This document shows positions 37,801 through 52,819 of a DNA stretch of 64,000 bases, piece after piece (the stretch's first letter is position 1; every line of letters begins with the position of its first letter). This stretch comes from Onchocerca volvulus (Eukaryota; Nematoda; Chromadorea; Rhabditida; Onchocercidae). Under the pieces are notes generated by a model. That model searched no databases and had not been told where the DNA came from. It saw only the letters and a program-made list of their open reading frames with translations. Location of the stretch: assembly GCA_000499405.2 (NCBI GenBank), contig HG738136.1, positions 2,752,605 to 2,816,604 of the forward strand, in the 5' to 3' direction. Both the position numbers and the translations under genes were made by a program.

Positions 37801-40090
37801 AAGGACAAGACAATTAATGGAAGAACTGTTGTAAAAATATTTCAATATGTTTAAAACTTTACTAATAGCAGTACTTTTTTTTTTTTTCAATGGCATTTCA
37901 TCTGAAACGAAAATACATCATAAATTTTTGAATTGCTTGTTTTTTTTTTTTTTTTTCTGCTACAAAAAATTCTCTCTTAGTTTTGCCATTCGTCATTAAA
38001 AAATGGAAAATTATGTCAACCAAACGTTAATAAAATAATTTAAAACAAATTTTAGAAAATGCCGAGTAATTTCAATATGATTTTTAACATTTATTGTTGT
38101 TTCACGTGAATTTCTTTGCAATCTTTTGTTGTTGTTGTTGTTTAATAAATAAGGATAGTTGAAAGTGTTTTTCAAAAGAAAATAATCAAATAAAGAAGAA
38201 AGTAAAAGCAATAAAATTTGCATTTTCTCAGAAATTATCCAATTTAATCAATAATTTATATATTCTAATATATTAAGCAGTATTAAATGGTTAATTCAAA
38301 CGATAGATAGCTTAAGAGAAAATGAATGACAATATAATGTTTATAAATAAATGATCAAAAAAAAAAAAAAACAAAAACTGGAAAAAAGAGCAGAAGAGAG
38401 AAGAAAAAAATCTTTTTCCATTTCTTTCGCCGATTTTTCTCCAATTTTCCATTTTTGTTCATTTCTTCTGATTAATTCCGGGAATTAATTAAGGGAAAAA
38501 AGAAAAACAAGCAATGTTAGCAATGTCAGCCACCACCAATTCTATCAATCATAAATTACATTCCGAAAAATGTACCTGCAATAGTACTTTCTTTTTTTCA
38601 GAAGAAAATATTGATATCTAGTTGAAATTGATTTAAAATTGATATAATTTAAATAATTGTTGAAGCTATCATTTATGATTCCCTTAGAAATTCCATATGA
38701 TGAAATTTAGAACTATATTGGTAGCATTAATATTTTTTTGAAAATTTTCTTTGTATTTTTGTTTTTGACACTTTTATTTTCCACAGTTATCGACAGAAAG
38801 AACAGAAATTAAATTGAATTTTTCAGTAGGAAAATTTTGCAAAAAGGAAATTACAGTTACATAAGAAGACATGCTATTTCAACATCTGGAGCAGATTTAT
38901 TTCAAATTATATTTTTTAAGTGTACCTTGGAACTATCTATTGCATGATTTCATGTCCTCAAAATACTTCTACTATCTATTGAATGATTGCATGTCTATCA
39001 GAAAAAAAACTTGAAATTCCTTTTTTTGAACGAAATTATTCATCTGCTGCTGAAAATTTATTTTCTGATATCGTTTTATGGTGCTAAAATTAATCCAGTA
39101 TTTTGCTATTCTACCGGAAATATTTCGAATACTTCGTATCCATTTGGATTTTTCTCCTGAAAAAAATTAAAAAGTTAATACTTTTCTATTTTTTCGTAAA
39201 AAAATGCTTTAAAATTACGAAATAACTCTATAAAACCAACGCAAATAAAGAAATTTTCCTAATTTTTATAATGCCAAACTTAGAAATTTAAATTTTAAAA
39301 TATACAATATTTTAAAATTTAAATAAACAATTTTTATGATAGAAATCTTACCCCTTCATCAAAAAACACTAATAAAATGGCTTACTCATTTCTTAATTGA
39401 ACTATTTGGTAAGTTTTCAATTATGGTATATTTGATTGAATTATTAATAGGAATAAATGCAACTTTTTCTAAGAACAAATTCCTGCTAACTATAAAAGAT
39501 GTCGTTGCTCAATTTTATAAAATTTCATTTCATCCTTAGATAAATCATCAAATTACTCAGCCAATTTTGACTTGTATGTTTTGGTATTATTCAATAATTG
39601 TCATCAATGGATTAAATAACTCAAAAAAAAAACTTAGAATAATTTTAGTTCAACTTAATGAATTATCATTCGTCCTAATTTAATTCCCAATACAATCATA
39701 TTAGAAATCTTTTTCTATTTTTGGATAAAAAGTTCTACTATGATTGCATTAGAAATAAACTAAAGCGAACGCTAGCTGATTAATACACTAATTATGATTT
39801 TGCTTTATGCAATGCATGTAAATATTTAGTTGAAATTCATAAGTTTTTTTTTTTTTTTTTGATAGCTTTACAACAGTTCTTTTATTACAGTAGATGGATA
39901 ATTATTTTAAAATTTCTAATTTTATGATATCAACTTTTTAATTTCAAATTTAAGTGGTTTCATCAATTTTTATATTTGGGATAACTACCCAAAAAATAGT
40001 TTAAGTTATTTTCTTATAAAGATTAGAGATTTTGAAAATGATTAGGCAAAAAGAAGAAAAAAAATAAGAGAAAGATTGAAAGTAAACTTA
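34870..40090. other. Long AT-rich intergenic region, no gene seen
   Basis: No exon of a known family was found on either strand. Visible structure: an AG-rich (GAGAAAGA-type) tract near 35890-35940, poly-A/T tracts, and a duplicated segment of about 85 bp (37430-37516 and 37686-37773, sharing GAGTAAGATTATTGTTC and AAAACTTGGCGAAA). Open frames are short and of chance composition. Confidence 0.45.
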
Positions 40091-40097
40091 CTGAAAA

Positions 40098-41114
40098 CTA
40101 GCTGGACCGGCCACGCGTTGTAACGGAGTTGCCAGGCAACGCATGGCCAGGTCCGTGGCAATGCACTGCCGGATTCAGCAAATCTATATAAGTAAAAATG
40201 TAAATGTTCGTTTGTTCGAAATTTCAAATCTCCGAAAGTTCTCATCGATTGATTTGAAATTTTGATACAACGCTGCATGTGAATAGGCGCATATTTTTAT
40301 ACACTTTTTATATGCATGAGTTGCTGTGACTCAGTCTGGTGAAGCCGAAAATGCTGGGGAGAAAAATCTGATCAAATTGTAAATTTAATTGTAATCTGGT
40401 TGAATTGTCGATTACTCCTTCTTGCTATTGTGACTCGGCTAAGTCAGCAGCAAGTATCAGAAAAGTCTTCAATGTCATGTGTGACGGAGACGAATCCTGT
40501 TGGGAAAATTTTATTAATTGATGGAAGAATAATTTTTCTGTAACCAAACAATTATCAGAGAATCTTCAGTCAAATTGATGACTGGATTATTTTTTCCTTC
40601 GTCGCTCACATTAATACTGCTCAACTGAACTGTCGTTTTGTTGCTACGCTGCGTTGTTTTGAACTCCGAATTGTTGCTACTGCAGTGTCCTCCGAACTTG
40701 AATTTGACGTCCAGCTTCAATTCTGTTCCTTTAAATCCTTTCTGTATCGCGTCGCCTCATGATTGGTTGGCTTTACTTTGTGTATTTGTCAATGGAGCGT
40801 TTTGACGGTAAAGATGTTCATTGTTAAGGATGCTCATTTTGGCGGTAAACATGTTTATTGTACTTTTGAAACTATGTCGCGCTACTTCACCTTTAGCACT
40901 CTTTGTTTAAAATAATTGTCATGGTGTTATTAATATTCCAAGCTCTTCCTATCAGAGGTATGACAAGTTAAAAAAAAAAAAAAAATTGATAATCTATACA
41001 AAAACATGCGCCTATTCGATTGCAACGCTGTATCAAAAGTTCGAAGGAAATGGTAAGAACTTGCAACGTCGTGTCAAAAATACCAGCGAACATTTACATT
41101 TTTATTTATATAGA
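40098..41114 (-). mobile_element. Helitron-like element carrying an inserted LTR-like sequence
   Basis: Read on the minus strand the element begins TCTATATAAATAAAAATG (from 41114) and ends with a GC-rich imperfect hairpin (GGACCTGGCCATGCGTTG pairing with CAACGCGTGGCCGGTCC) followed by CTAG at 40101-40098. It is flanked by A on the 5' side and T on the 3' side. TC start, terminal hairpin, CTRR end and A/T insertion are the Helitron hallmarks. No Rep/helicase gene is present, so it is non-autonomous. About 130 bp of its start is also present inverted at 40183-40315 (TCTATATAAGTAAAAATG), so the interior is bracketed by inverted arms. The GC-rich end is a striking compositional island. Confidence 0.65.
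40330..40935 (-). mobile_element. LTR-like insertion (solo LTR) related to the 17.9-18.4 kb sequence
   Basis: On the minus strand, about 40935-40735 matches 17935-18120, the segment just after the BEL/Pao pol remnant; about 40612-40478 matches the 18190-18345 segment in the opposite orientation. No pol sequence accompanies it, so a solo LTR from the same family is the simplest reading. It lies inside the Helitron-like element. Exact ends are not resolved. Confidence 0.55.
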
Positions 41115-44100
41115 TTAATTAATGAAATGATGCAAAAAGGACCAAAAAAACAAAAAAATCAATGAACCAAAAAATGAAATCGAGAAATATGTGTTTTATA
41201 TTCTGCTCAAAACTATTTCTGGCAAATTAGAAATGTTATGAAAATAAAGAGCCATTTTACATGTTTATGAATTTTCAGTTTTTCGGCGATATTTGTCACT
41301 ACTATATCCGAAATGATGATATCATATTCTTACATCCGTTTCTTTTTTCTTTTTTTTTTTCCAATAATAAAACTTTTATCTCTCAATTTAATTTCACTTT
41401 TTTGATTTCTGGTTCCTTAAACTTCTATTTCTAAAATTTCTAGTTAAACTTTTAATTTTTAATTTTGTTTCTACTTTCGATTTAAGGCAAGAATTGTATA
41501 AACAAGTGAGGCGGAACTTTGAAAAGTACTGGATGGAAAAAAAACCAATTAACTATTACGAAATTATTCCTCGAGTAAAATAATTAATTTTAATTATTTT
41601 TAATGCACTATTTCCAACATGACGTTTCCTTATTAAAATGATAAAAACATAATGAGTAAGTTGATCAGGAAATTTTTTTCTTTTTTCAATTTAAAAATTC
41701 TCTGGAATGCTTATCAGAAAATACAACATCTAAAATAATAAAATAAATAAGTCCGAAACTAAGTGTTATGCTAAAGATGCAAAAAAATAAACTAGTTCAA
41801 AATTTTTAGAAGAAATAAATAAATAATAAAATAGCGTTAATTTCATTATTTGATATTTGTGTACATAATTACTTGAATTTTCGGTCAAACTAGAAATGCA
41901 AACGAAAAAAGGATAAATTTTAAAATTCTATTGTATATTTAAGAAATAAATGAAGAAAAATAGTTTTTAAACTGTCAAAAAGTGGAAACGCAATAAAAAA
42001 AAATTACTGGATTGTTATGAAATATAAAAAAAATCGTTTTAAGTGTATAAATTTTAAAACTCCTCATGAAGAATTTTAAAACTCCTCATGAAAATTTAAA
42101 ACTCCTCATGAAGATCATTTAATTTAGCTTTATTGTTTTCCAATTTCGAAAGCAGTAAGTTCATTTATCAATAATAGTAATTTTTTTATTTCTTGACAAT
42201 AGTAAATTTTTAGTTATTACTCAAGAAATAAACGTAGAATAAGTAAAAGAAAGACTTCGATAAAAAGATTTGCTTCAAAAACTGTAGTAAATATAATTAT
42301 CATTAATTTGCCTTAATTAACTCAAACTACTTGAAGACTCAAAAACACAACTTTTACCAATTGGTATGAAATAATGAAACCAAATTTCACTAAAATTTTT
42401 AAAAAAAATAGACTAAACCATTCTATAATTGAAAAATTAAAAAAAAAAGAGATAAATACCTGAAAAATGATATTAAAACATATTTAAATATTCTTCGCAT
42501 GTCAAATATTTTATTTTTCATCACAATAAGTTCATCAGTACTTATTTGATCAATTTTTCCTTTGACAGATGAATACTGCTTATCATTCTTAATAACAAAA
42601 TACTGTCTATATTCTATTTAAAAGATAATAATAATTGTTAGTATTGTTGCTTAGCATTTTCTAAAATTACTTAAGAATCAACCTGATTAATAAACAGTTA
42701 TATATGAATATGGAAAAACATTTTACTATTTACATCAGATGAAAGGAAAAAAAAGAGAAAGAAAAAGTATTTTTTAATTAAAACATGATAGTTCACATTT
42801 TAATTTTTCCATAAATATAAAGTATAATACAAACAAATTCTCCAATTTGAAATTTCAAAATGAAAATTGAATTATAAAAGTGCAATTGGCATATCTTTAT
42901 TAAAATTATATTCGATGATAATTTATGCAATTTTAAAGTTATATTCGATGATAATTTATGCAATTTGAAAGAGAAGTTTGTAAAAGATTGCGATAATATT
43001 TTATTATCAAAACAATCTGTAGAATTTCAACGATTAATTTCACTAGACGATTATCATTAATTTTGTATAACATGATGCTGAAAGAAAATTGATTGTACTA
43101 CAGTTATATTAGAAATTTTTTCATCAACAATCCTGCCTTTTGATATTAGTAATTGAAGAATAAATATTAAATAAATTAATTATATAATATTAGATGTCTT
43201 AAAAATTAATCAGAAATGGCCTTAAAATTCCTTTCTTTAATGATAATATATAATAAGAAATTTATGATCAAGACGCATTTTAGATTATAGCAATGGGATA
43301 AAACTATAAGAAAGCAATAATTTAAGAATTGAGCAAAGACACGAATTCAAATTTAAGTGTGAACAGCTGCTCATGAAATAATTACTTAATAAGATTATTT
43401 TATTTCTAATATATGTGACATACCAAAATTGAATAAAAATTGAGTTTTGACATACAATCTTTTACCTAATTCCCAAAGTATTCTGAAATTTTTCTTGGAA
43501 AAAGATCTTATACTTTGAAGAGAGAAAAAAAAAGAAAAAGCCAGCGGTATCATTTCATAGGATTTTTCTTTCTAAATTTTGTATTTGAAAAATTGACCTT
43601 TTAATATTATTGTCAAATCAGGAATATGTCAAGAGAATTGACTTATATTGATCAGATGAAATAAGTTATTGCTAATTTTATAGCCTGATTCTTGTTGATA
43701 ATTTGATAATTTTACTCACGAATGATATCTTATTTTAAATGTTTGCATTATATTTAAAAAGTAAATTTTTGGTATCACTGAACTGTATTCGATTATAATT
43801 TATGCAATTTTAGAACATTTACAAAAGTTTTTTCGCTTTTCTATCTATAAACAACAATTATGAAATCTTATTGTTCATTTCATTATAAACAATTAATTCT
43901 ATAAATCGCAATACTATTAATTTTAAAGAGTGATAACTGATAATGAGCGAAATAATGTAATTAATTCCATCAAAATTCTTTTAATTCCTAAATTAACTAT
44001 ATTATGGTATTACAATCATCAGTATATCAGTTTTGAAATAAGGACAGCAAAAGAAATCTGAAATTAAAAATTTTGGTAAATATTAAAATATGAATAGTAA

Positions 44101-47100
44101 ACATAAATATGAAAAAACTGAAATGTTAAGATATATTATAATTTACATATTATAATTGTATATTTATGGTTTATTTAAAATCAATAATTAACAAAATTTG
44201 AAATAAGATCTAATAATTTCTAAGTTCAATCAATCAGATAAAAATTAAAATATGAGAGAAAAGGCAAACTACCAATATTAATTTAGAATAATACATTTCA
44301 ACGAATAATCATTTAACAGAAAATAAAGAAAAAAAAAAAAAATGAAAAGAATATTTATCAAAAGAATGAAACGTTTTTATAGGTCGAGAAAATTTCCACT
44401 TTTCAACGAAAATTAATTAAGAGGACTTCTTGGGACTTTTTGGAGTTGTTATCACATTTGTACAATTCGTTGAAAAGTGAAACAAAAAAAAAAAACAAAA
44501 AAAACAAAAAAAAGCAAAAGTGACATTGAAATGAGAATTTGACGAGTGTTTGTAATCGAAATATTAAAAATAAAGGGATAAATATTAAAAGAAAAATATA
44601 GAATTTTATTGTTGTTTACTAAACCAAACAAAACAATGAATTGAATCAACTGATTAAGTTTAATAACCTTTTTTTTTTTTTCCAATAATCTGCTAAAATA
44701 ATTTCCGAACAGAATTGTTTTATTTTTATTTTTTGAATCTAATTAGAATCAATTTCGGCAAATTAATGCTTAATAATAAAAATAAGGCAAAATAAATAAA
44801 CTATTTATTGGCAAATACTTATAAATAATCATTGCTAATTATTTTCTATATGTAATAAATATTATTGCTTATATTTCAACAAAAAATGAATAAAGAAATA
44901 ACAGACATAAAAAAAATAAAAAATGATCAAAGATTATCTATTTTTGATTCTGTTAGAAATGAATTCCTGAGAGAAAATAAAGTTTTAAATCTAATTTATA
45001 GTATTTTTCTCATTTTTTCCCATCAAATGTACATCTAGAAGAAAGCAATTTGATGTGAAATGAATCTAAGCATAAATATCTGTAAAAATTGAATTTAATG
45101 ATAAGTGATAATGACAAAAGAGAGTTTTAAATTTCAGCTAAAAGAAATAATCATTAAATTCGCTAAATTTAGTTTAAAATAATTAACCAAGTCATTGATC
45201 AATACCAACTCAGTGCTGCATTATTGATATATTGCCAAAATGCGGAACAAAACTTTTTTTTATTTCCATTTGCGAAAAAAAAAAACTTTGCACTCTAGGG
45301 AACGAAAGAATTTTCATTTTTGAACGATTGAAAAAGGCAAAAATTTTGCATCAAAAAAAAAAGTGATTGCCATATATTTTTATATTGAACAGAAAAAATA
45401 TATAAAATTTTCAAATTACTTAAAAAAAAATACATTTTCAAAAATTTTTATAATCTGAAGCAATATGAAATAAAAAAGAAGGAACTAAATCGATATTATT
45501 GAAAAGGAATAACGTTATAACGAAACTATGAAGAATATTTTTCCATTATTATCATATATCGTATGTTAGTCATTAATTAATTTTTTTTTTTTTTTTTTTG
45601 AGAAAAAAATAAGCAAAAGCACATAATTTATCGAGCAAAATAGTGAGAAGAAAAAATTGAAAATATTGAAGAACAAAGGATGTTTTTCGAATTTAAAACA
45701 TCTGTCTGATTAATTAATCATTCTGGTTGCTAAAAATAGTTAGGATTTCATAGCAAGCTCATAGTGAGCTCAGTTTTCGAATCAATTTGAAAAATTTAAT
45801 AAATTGAAAATTTATAATAATACCATTCCATTATCAAATATTTCTATTATCAAAGTTGTTTAAGTCTCTAGTAAAATGCTAAATTTACAATTGATTTCAT
45901 GTCAAGTGCATACAAAGATTTAATTAAATTAAAATGCTCTTTCCTTAAAATGCTTTTGATTTTAATTAAATTAAAATGTTTTTCATTCTTTTATTTGCAA
46001 ATTTGTGAATTGTTGATCACTAAAAATGAATTTAATATTAACTTAAATTTTATGAATTTTAAAATAAATTCAATAACTGACAGCTAAAAAGAAAATTTAA
46101 GAAATCAATTACTTTCAGTTATTGACAATGAACAATCCCATACAATATATTCGAAATAATCTTAATCTATTTTAGCTTTATCCAATTAAAAACAAATAAA
46201 TTATTTTCTTTTTTCCTTCCAAATTCTGAATTAATATTATCAGCAAATTGTGCATAAATTTCATGAGATTTCTTGGGACTTTTTGGAGATTGTTATTACA
46301 TATGTACAAAATACCTAAATATATGATATAAATCAAATAGAATATAGAAATACATAAGTTTTGACAATGAATGACAATATATCACTTTATTGATGCGATA
46401 TTCTTCTTTTTTTTTTTTTTTTTTTTGATTTTCATGCTAACTTTGTGACCATCTATTTGGATTATAAAATAACAACAAACAAACAAAAACAACAACAATA
46501 ACAACCAACTTTTTGTTTTTTATTGTAATAATAATGAAGTTATTCTATATTTGGAAATTATTCCATAGCTATTTTAATAATGATAGAATTTTAAATTACA
46601 AAAAAAAAAAAAGATTAAAATGTGGAATGTAAAAAGTAATACAATTCAATTAAAAGGATATGTATTTATATAATGATACCTATGGCTGTTCTGCTCTCTA
46701 AAAAAAAGGAAATGAAAAATTCAAGAGGAAGAAACAAATGAATGTTTTAATTTTTCTGCAATGAATCAATTTTGATAAAAAAAATTGTGATAAAAATTTT
46801 GATAACAAATCATTAATCATGAAAGATTCATTTTTCTGCATATTCAACCAGTGTTTGCTATAAGCTGAAATAAAATTTTTGGAATTTTTATGAATAGAAA
46901 AAACATTTTACCCAAAAAGTTTTCTAAAACATAGTAATGGCTAATTAGTTATTAGTTGTTATCACTTTCCAAGTCTTAGTTAAGGTGAGAAAAAATTTGG
47001 GATAAAATGATATCAAATGAAAAACTTTAAATCTGATCATTGCTAATTAATTATTAATAATATTGTTATTAGTGTTAGGTATGATTAAAAAAAAAAAAAA

Positions 47101-50100
47101 AAAAATTGATCAAAGAATTCAATGACAACGAAATTATTTGTTATCGTTCGTGCAATATTATTTATATCAATTATTGGTTTAAAAAAAGGAAGAAAAAATT
47201 TATTCTCCTGATTAAAATGAATATCCAAAAAATGAGTATTTTGCATACTTTCAAAGCCACTCGATATTTCATTAACTTTATAAACAATGATTACTTCGTG
47301 TTTGTTAGCAAAACTAATAAAATAGAAATTGAGAATAGAAAATATTTCTAGACAATTCTTATTTCTAATACTTAATTATCTTCAGTAATTCGAATTATTC
47401 ATTTGTTTCAATGGCATATTATCGTTAATATATACATATATATTTCTATGAATGAGTTTATCAATTTTACAGGTGAAAAATTTCTATCATAACTTACTGA
47501 ATTTATTAGCAAAACTGATTTTAAGGATAAAATATTTTACATGTTACACATAATTATATCTTCTCCTTAAGTAACAGAAAATTTTAGGTTACATTTTAGG
47601 TCATACAAATATATTAAAATATTTGACAGGTAGAAATCGTTATGGAAAATCAATAAATAATATTTGGAAAAGTGGCTGCAAAAATAATTGATTAAATTTC
47701 AAGTTTTACATTGTGGAATGGAAAAATGTAAAAATAACAAAAGTTTTAAAAATAAAAAGTTTTTAAAAAATATTCGAAAAGAAAAAATCGATCCAGAATC
47801 ACGTCATGTCATTGCATGTAGTAATGAAGAAACTACTTTCAAAATGAATCATTGCTATAAAATTGTTTTCTCTAGCTAAAGCAAAAAGTTTTTTTTTCGT
47901 ACTTTTTCAATGGATGAAATTAAATCACAATGAAATTTAAATGGATGAAATTAAATCGCAATGATCTATAAATTTATCTGATCAATGAAAGCCATTTCAT
48001 ATGGCTGAAAAAAGCATTTGTAATCAAAAAGGGAATTGTAAGATATATTTAGATTAATTAACTGGCCATTTATTGAAGGCCTAATATGATCATATGCTAA
48101 ATTCTGTTATAACAGACGATCTTCAACCATTCAAACTATATTAATATTAGTAATCATTATCAAATTATCACACAAATTGTAATTACATGCTTCTTTTATT
48201 GAAATGGAATAATCAGTCCGAAATTGCATTAGGAAAAATTTTTAAGGACAAGCAAAAAAAAAAAGTAGTTCGAAACTTTCGTTACTAAAAAATTTAATTT
48301 CAAGCAAAGCGAAATATCGCAACAAATTTCATAATTTCTTAAAGCAATAATTCCTAGATAATATATAAATACTTTTTTATTCATGCATTTCAAGATATTT
48401 TAGCATATTAAATCTAACTTAGCGTTACATAACTTAGAAATCTCCGATCTAGTCTAGAATCGTATTGTCTACAGCATTCAATCCAATCTAGTTTTCATTT
48501 TTCAATTTATTTTATCATTTCCCTTCTATTCGTTATTATAATTATATGATGCAAAAAAGTGACAATCGATATGATTTGTGGAACCATCAGCAGTAATGAT
48601 GCAATTCATAAAGTTAATAATCTACTTTTTACTATTATTCATTTATATATTTTTCATTTTTACATCGTAAATAAAAAGTGAAAAAATTTATTATATAGAA
48701 GCGATTTACTGAACAATTATATTTTAGTGTTAAATATTACTTTACAAAAATTCTGCTATTTTTCGTTCTACTTTGTTTTGTTTTGTTTTTTGTAGCTTAT
48801 GAAAGATTTATGATAATTTTTGTCATTTACGAAATTTTATGAGTTATTTTTGTTAAGATTTACAGCAACTTTGTAAATTAACACAGACTGTTCACTGTGA
48901 AACCATGAAAATTTATTTATATTCTGATAAATTTATGCATATTCATTGAAAAATTTGAAAAGAAATTATTTTAAAAATACTTAAATGAATGTACTATGAA
49001 ATGGCAAATAATAGCAGTGACATCACATACAAAAGGAAAAAGCTAAAAAAGGCGAATGAAGAGACGGAAAAATCGAACATTTGAGAAGAATGGGAGAAGC
49101 ATTTGAAAATCCAATAAAAATTTCGTCCTTTTTGCTGCCAAAATTTTTAAACTTAGTCTATTTTTATATCCGCATTTCTTTTTTTTTTTTTTTTGCTTGG
49201 ATTTTTAACTTCAATAGTTGAGCTAGAAAATAATAGTATCATTTTGTCATTTCGTTTTTTCTTTTCTTTTTTTTTTCTTTTTAATGAAATTTCAAGTCAT
49301 CCGAAAAATTTCTTTCATTTTCTTTTTTTATATTTGCATGAGATTCATGCTATTTCATTTTTTATGAATATTATTGGTCAAATAAATGTCAGCAGTGATT
49401 TATGAAGCAATATATTATTTGTTTGCTTTTCTGCTTTTTAAAAAATAACTCAAATATTTATTAAATAAAAATTTTGAAATATATATTGAATATATATTAA
49501 TTATTTGAAATATATATTAAATAAAATTTTGAAAATTTGCGCCATTATCTTTTCCAGTATCAATCATTTTGTTATAAAACTTGAAATTTGCAAAAATTGC
49601 AAGTTCGAAATTTGAAAACTCATAAATTTGCTTCACTTCGGTAAAAATTAAATCTTAAAGTTTTAATATGATCGATGATTGACCAAATGATGAAATATTT
49701 GAAATATTTTCCTAAAAATCGCTGAAATTTTCGCCTCTGGAATATAGTATAAATCGTTTTTTTGTTCGGAAAATTGCAAAATTTTGCATATTGCTACCAA
49801 AAAATTTAATAATTCATTAATTTTATCACTAAAAAAACTACAGAAAAAATTATTTCCGCAAAAAAATCAAAATTTTGATAAATCATGTTCAATGCTGATT
49901 GATAATTGATAGGATGATTTAAATATTCTATGCTAAAGCCCTTTTCCAACAGAATGGATATAAAAGATCAGCTAAATACTGCAATCTTCGAAGTAAACCT
50001 TTTGAAAAGAATAGAAAAGACAGCCAAAAAAAGGCTAAAATGTAAGATTCATTACTCCTGGGACTCTTTCATGTGAACTTTTTAATTTAAAACTTTTTTT

Positions 50101-52800
50101 GTGCAAGGCATTTCTTCGGAGAGATTTTCATAAGAACTACTATTTTTAGGACTTCTAACATTTATGATTGATAGTTTCGTTAGCGAAAGACCGAAAAAAA
50201 AAAAATATTTCTTCCTTTTTTTGACAATGTCAGATTAATTCTGTTATTCTGCGATTTTGCAATAATACTACCACATAATGTGCAAATTCTCGTTTTAGAA
50301 AAAAATAAAATTTTTTTGATTATTTAACAATAATCCGAAAACAAACTGATTTCTATTCCTCATGTCATATCGTTTGTCAGTTGATATCTGTTTCATTCAA
50401 TATCAATTAATTCGCAAATTTCTTCTCATCAACAATCATGGTTAAACAAATTTCACAATTTTAGTTAGATAATAAAGACTTGAAGGCAATGACTTGACAA
50501 ATTTGATAAAATTCTAGGTAGATAATAAGAGTAATGAGAGCAATAATCTGACGAAATTGACAATTTCAGAAGGAACAGAGCTATGAAGATAATAATTCGA
50601 TAAAGTTGTTGCAAAATAAAAACTTCCCGAACATTCTATAGGAGATTGGTTGGGAAAGAGCTTTAAATACATTAACAAATGAATCACTGAAAAAAAAAAA
50701 AAAACTTCAGAATCGAAAAAAAAGCAACAGCAGTAGCAAAGGGAATCATAAATTCTTTTTAATTTATCGGTTTGAAGCAGCAAAAATCAATGAACAAGTA
50801 ATAGCTGACTTTACTTCCTTGCAAATAATATTTTAATTATGCCAATTTAATCAATTTTTTCTTACTTAAAATTTTAATAGTATAAATATCGTGACAATAA
50901 TCCGGAATATTCTGGTATTAGTACGAATTCTGACAAAAATTGAAATTACTCTGATAATAATTCTGAAATATTATCATAGATTATGAATAAGCTCTTCTGA
51001 ATTCATATAATGATACTATGGAAACAAAAACATGTTTATCAATAATATTATTTTATATCATTTATAAGAATCCCATTAAATTGAATACATTAGCGTCGAT
51101 TTTATTTAAAACTAAAATTTGACCCAAATTTACTTAAAATTAATTTATTTAGATCAAAATAATTAAAATAATTGTGTAATTTGTTGTATTCAATATATTT
51201 CAAATATTTTATCATATTTTATCCAAAAAAAAAAAAAAAAAAATTTCGTCCAAGTCAAAAATTAATGAATAATCATTTTGTTTTGCTCAAATTCATTTTT
51301 TAATAACATGAAAATTGTTACTTTATTTGTTTCTTTTTTTTTTTTTTTTTTTTTTTTAAAATAGCAATGACCCATACGAAATTTTTGCTTAGAGTCGATA
51401 GCGATAGATTGTGCAACAGCTTTCAAACTTCTCCTGTTTTTTTGTGTATGTGTTGTGAGCGTCTACAATTGATATGATATTATGCAACAATGACCGCCGC
51501 TGAAAATACCATGACATCCGATGACCGATGCAACAGTTACTGGTCACTACTGGTCATTAGCATTTTTCTTTGTTATAACGGAAGTCATTTTATAATTCCC
51601 TGATCGAATTATCAAGTTCTTAAACTATCATAACCGGAATTTTCGACATTTTTCATATAAAAAAAGTGCAAATTACTCATTTCATACGGGTAAGCAAATA
51701 TATTAAAAAAAAATGTCAAAATAATTGAATACTATTCGATATGATATATTTCAACTTGTTTAAAATGTTTATAAAAATGATAGGCTTAAAGAAACAAAAA
51801 CTATGAAATTGTTGCTTGTAAATAACTACATAGAAAGTTTATGTGAATATTTTACAAACTATTTGTTTTAAATAACAAAGAAAAAAATGGATGAATTAAT
51901 GAATTTTATTTTGATTTATATTAACCATAAACTTGAGCTGTTTTGTTTTGCAGTAACTGATAAGAAATCAAATGCAATGCGTTAAATAGTTTCAAAAATT
52001 TAAAATTATCATGATGTGAATATGATATGGTCTTTTATAATGAGAATCAAAACCAAATGGACAAGCTTAATAATAATTAATTACTCAATAACTGGTATTC
52101 AAATTAAAAATGCCCAAATTTTACATAATATAATTAACAGTAAAAGTAAGAATTATGCATTTTCTGTGCTTTACCGGAAGAGATTTTTAACAATGCATAA
52201 TCTTTTAAATGCTGAAATTCTGTTTAAAAAAATGTAGAAGAGAATTACGATAAGTTTTTTTGCATAACATTATAGATTATAGAAAATGCTGAGACAATAT
52301 TTTTTGCTGTTATTTTTGTTTTTAAATTAAACTAAAGTCAAAATAAATTTCATATTATTATTTTGATAAGTTAAGATGTTGAATAATTAATTTTCTTCTT
52401 CTACCAGTCAGTTTTATTTAACAGAAAAATTGCAAAAATTTGGAAAATGTATGTAAAAATTAAGCAAACATGTAATCTTATGGTGCGGCGATCTATCAGT
52501 TGCATGATACTAATTCCAGTTATGATATGATTAATATGTTTGGCATCCGAGAAATGAAACTTTGATTTAGTAAAATAGGATTAAATCTTTCAATTATTGC
52601 ATCACATATCGTTGTTTCAATGGTTCACTTAATGTTTCAGTCGAATAATTCGCTTCTGACAGATTAATTTGATAAATTATGCTATTTTTATTTATTACGA
52701 ATTTGTTTCTGACAATTTAATTTCGAATCCCTGTAATCAAATCCAAATATTATTAACTAAGTTATATCTATTATTCGTAGTAATAATAAAACTAGCTTAA
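41115..52800. other. Gene-poor AT-rich desert of about 11.7 kb
   Basis: No exon with recognisable similarity, no RNA gene and no complete mobile element. Small duplications are visible: a triple ACTCCTCATGAA-type unit at about 42058-42113; a pair at about 42900-42970 (TTATATTCGATGATAATTTA) with a third relative near 43787; a pair sharing CTTCTTGGGACTTTTTGGAG or close variant at about 44425 and 46268; and a pair at about 47905-47962 (TGGATGAAATTAAATC). Elsewhere poly-A and poly-T tracts dominate. It may hold long introns, UTRs or non-coding RNA that sequence alone does not show. Confidence 0.45.
42058..42113. repeat. Three-copy short tandem repeat
   Basis: The phrase AAAACTCCTCATGAA occurs three times in 56 bases with small spacer differences. 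Non-coding context. Confidence 0.75.
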
Positions 52801-52819
52801 TTCTTATTTAAATTATTAT

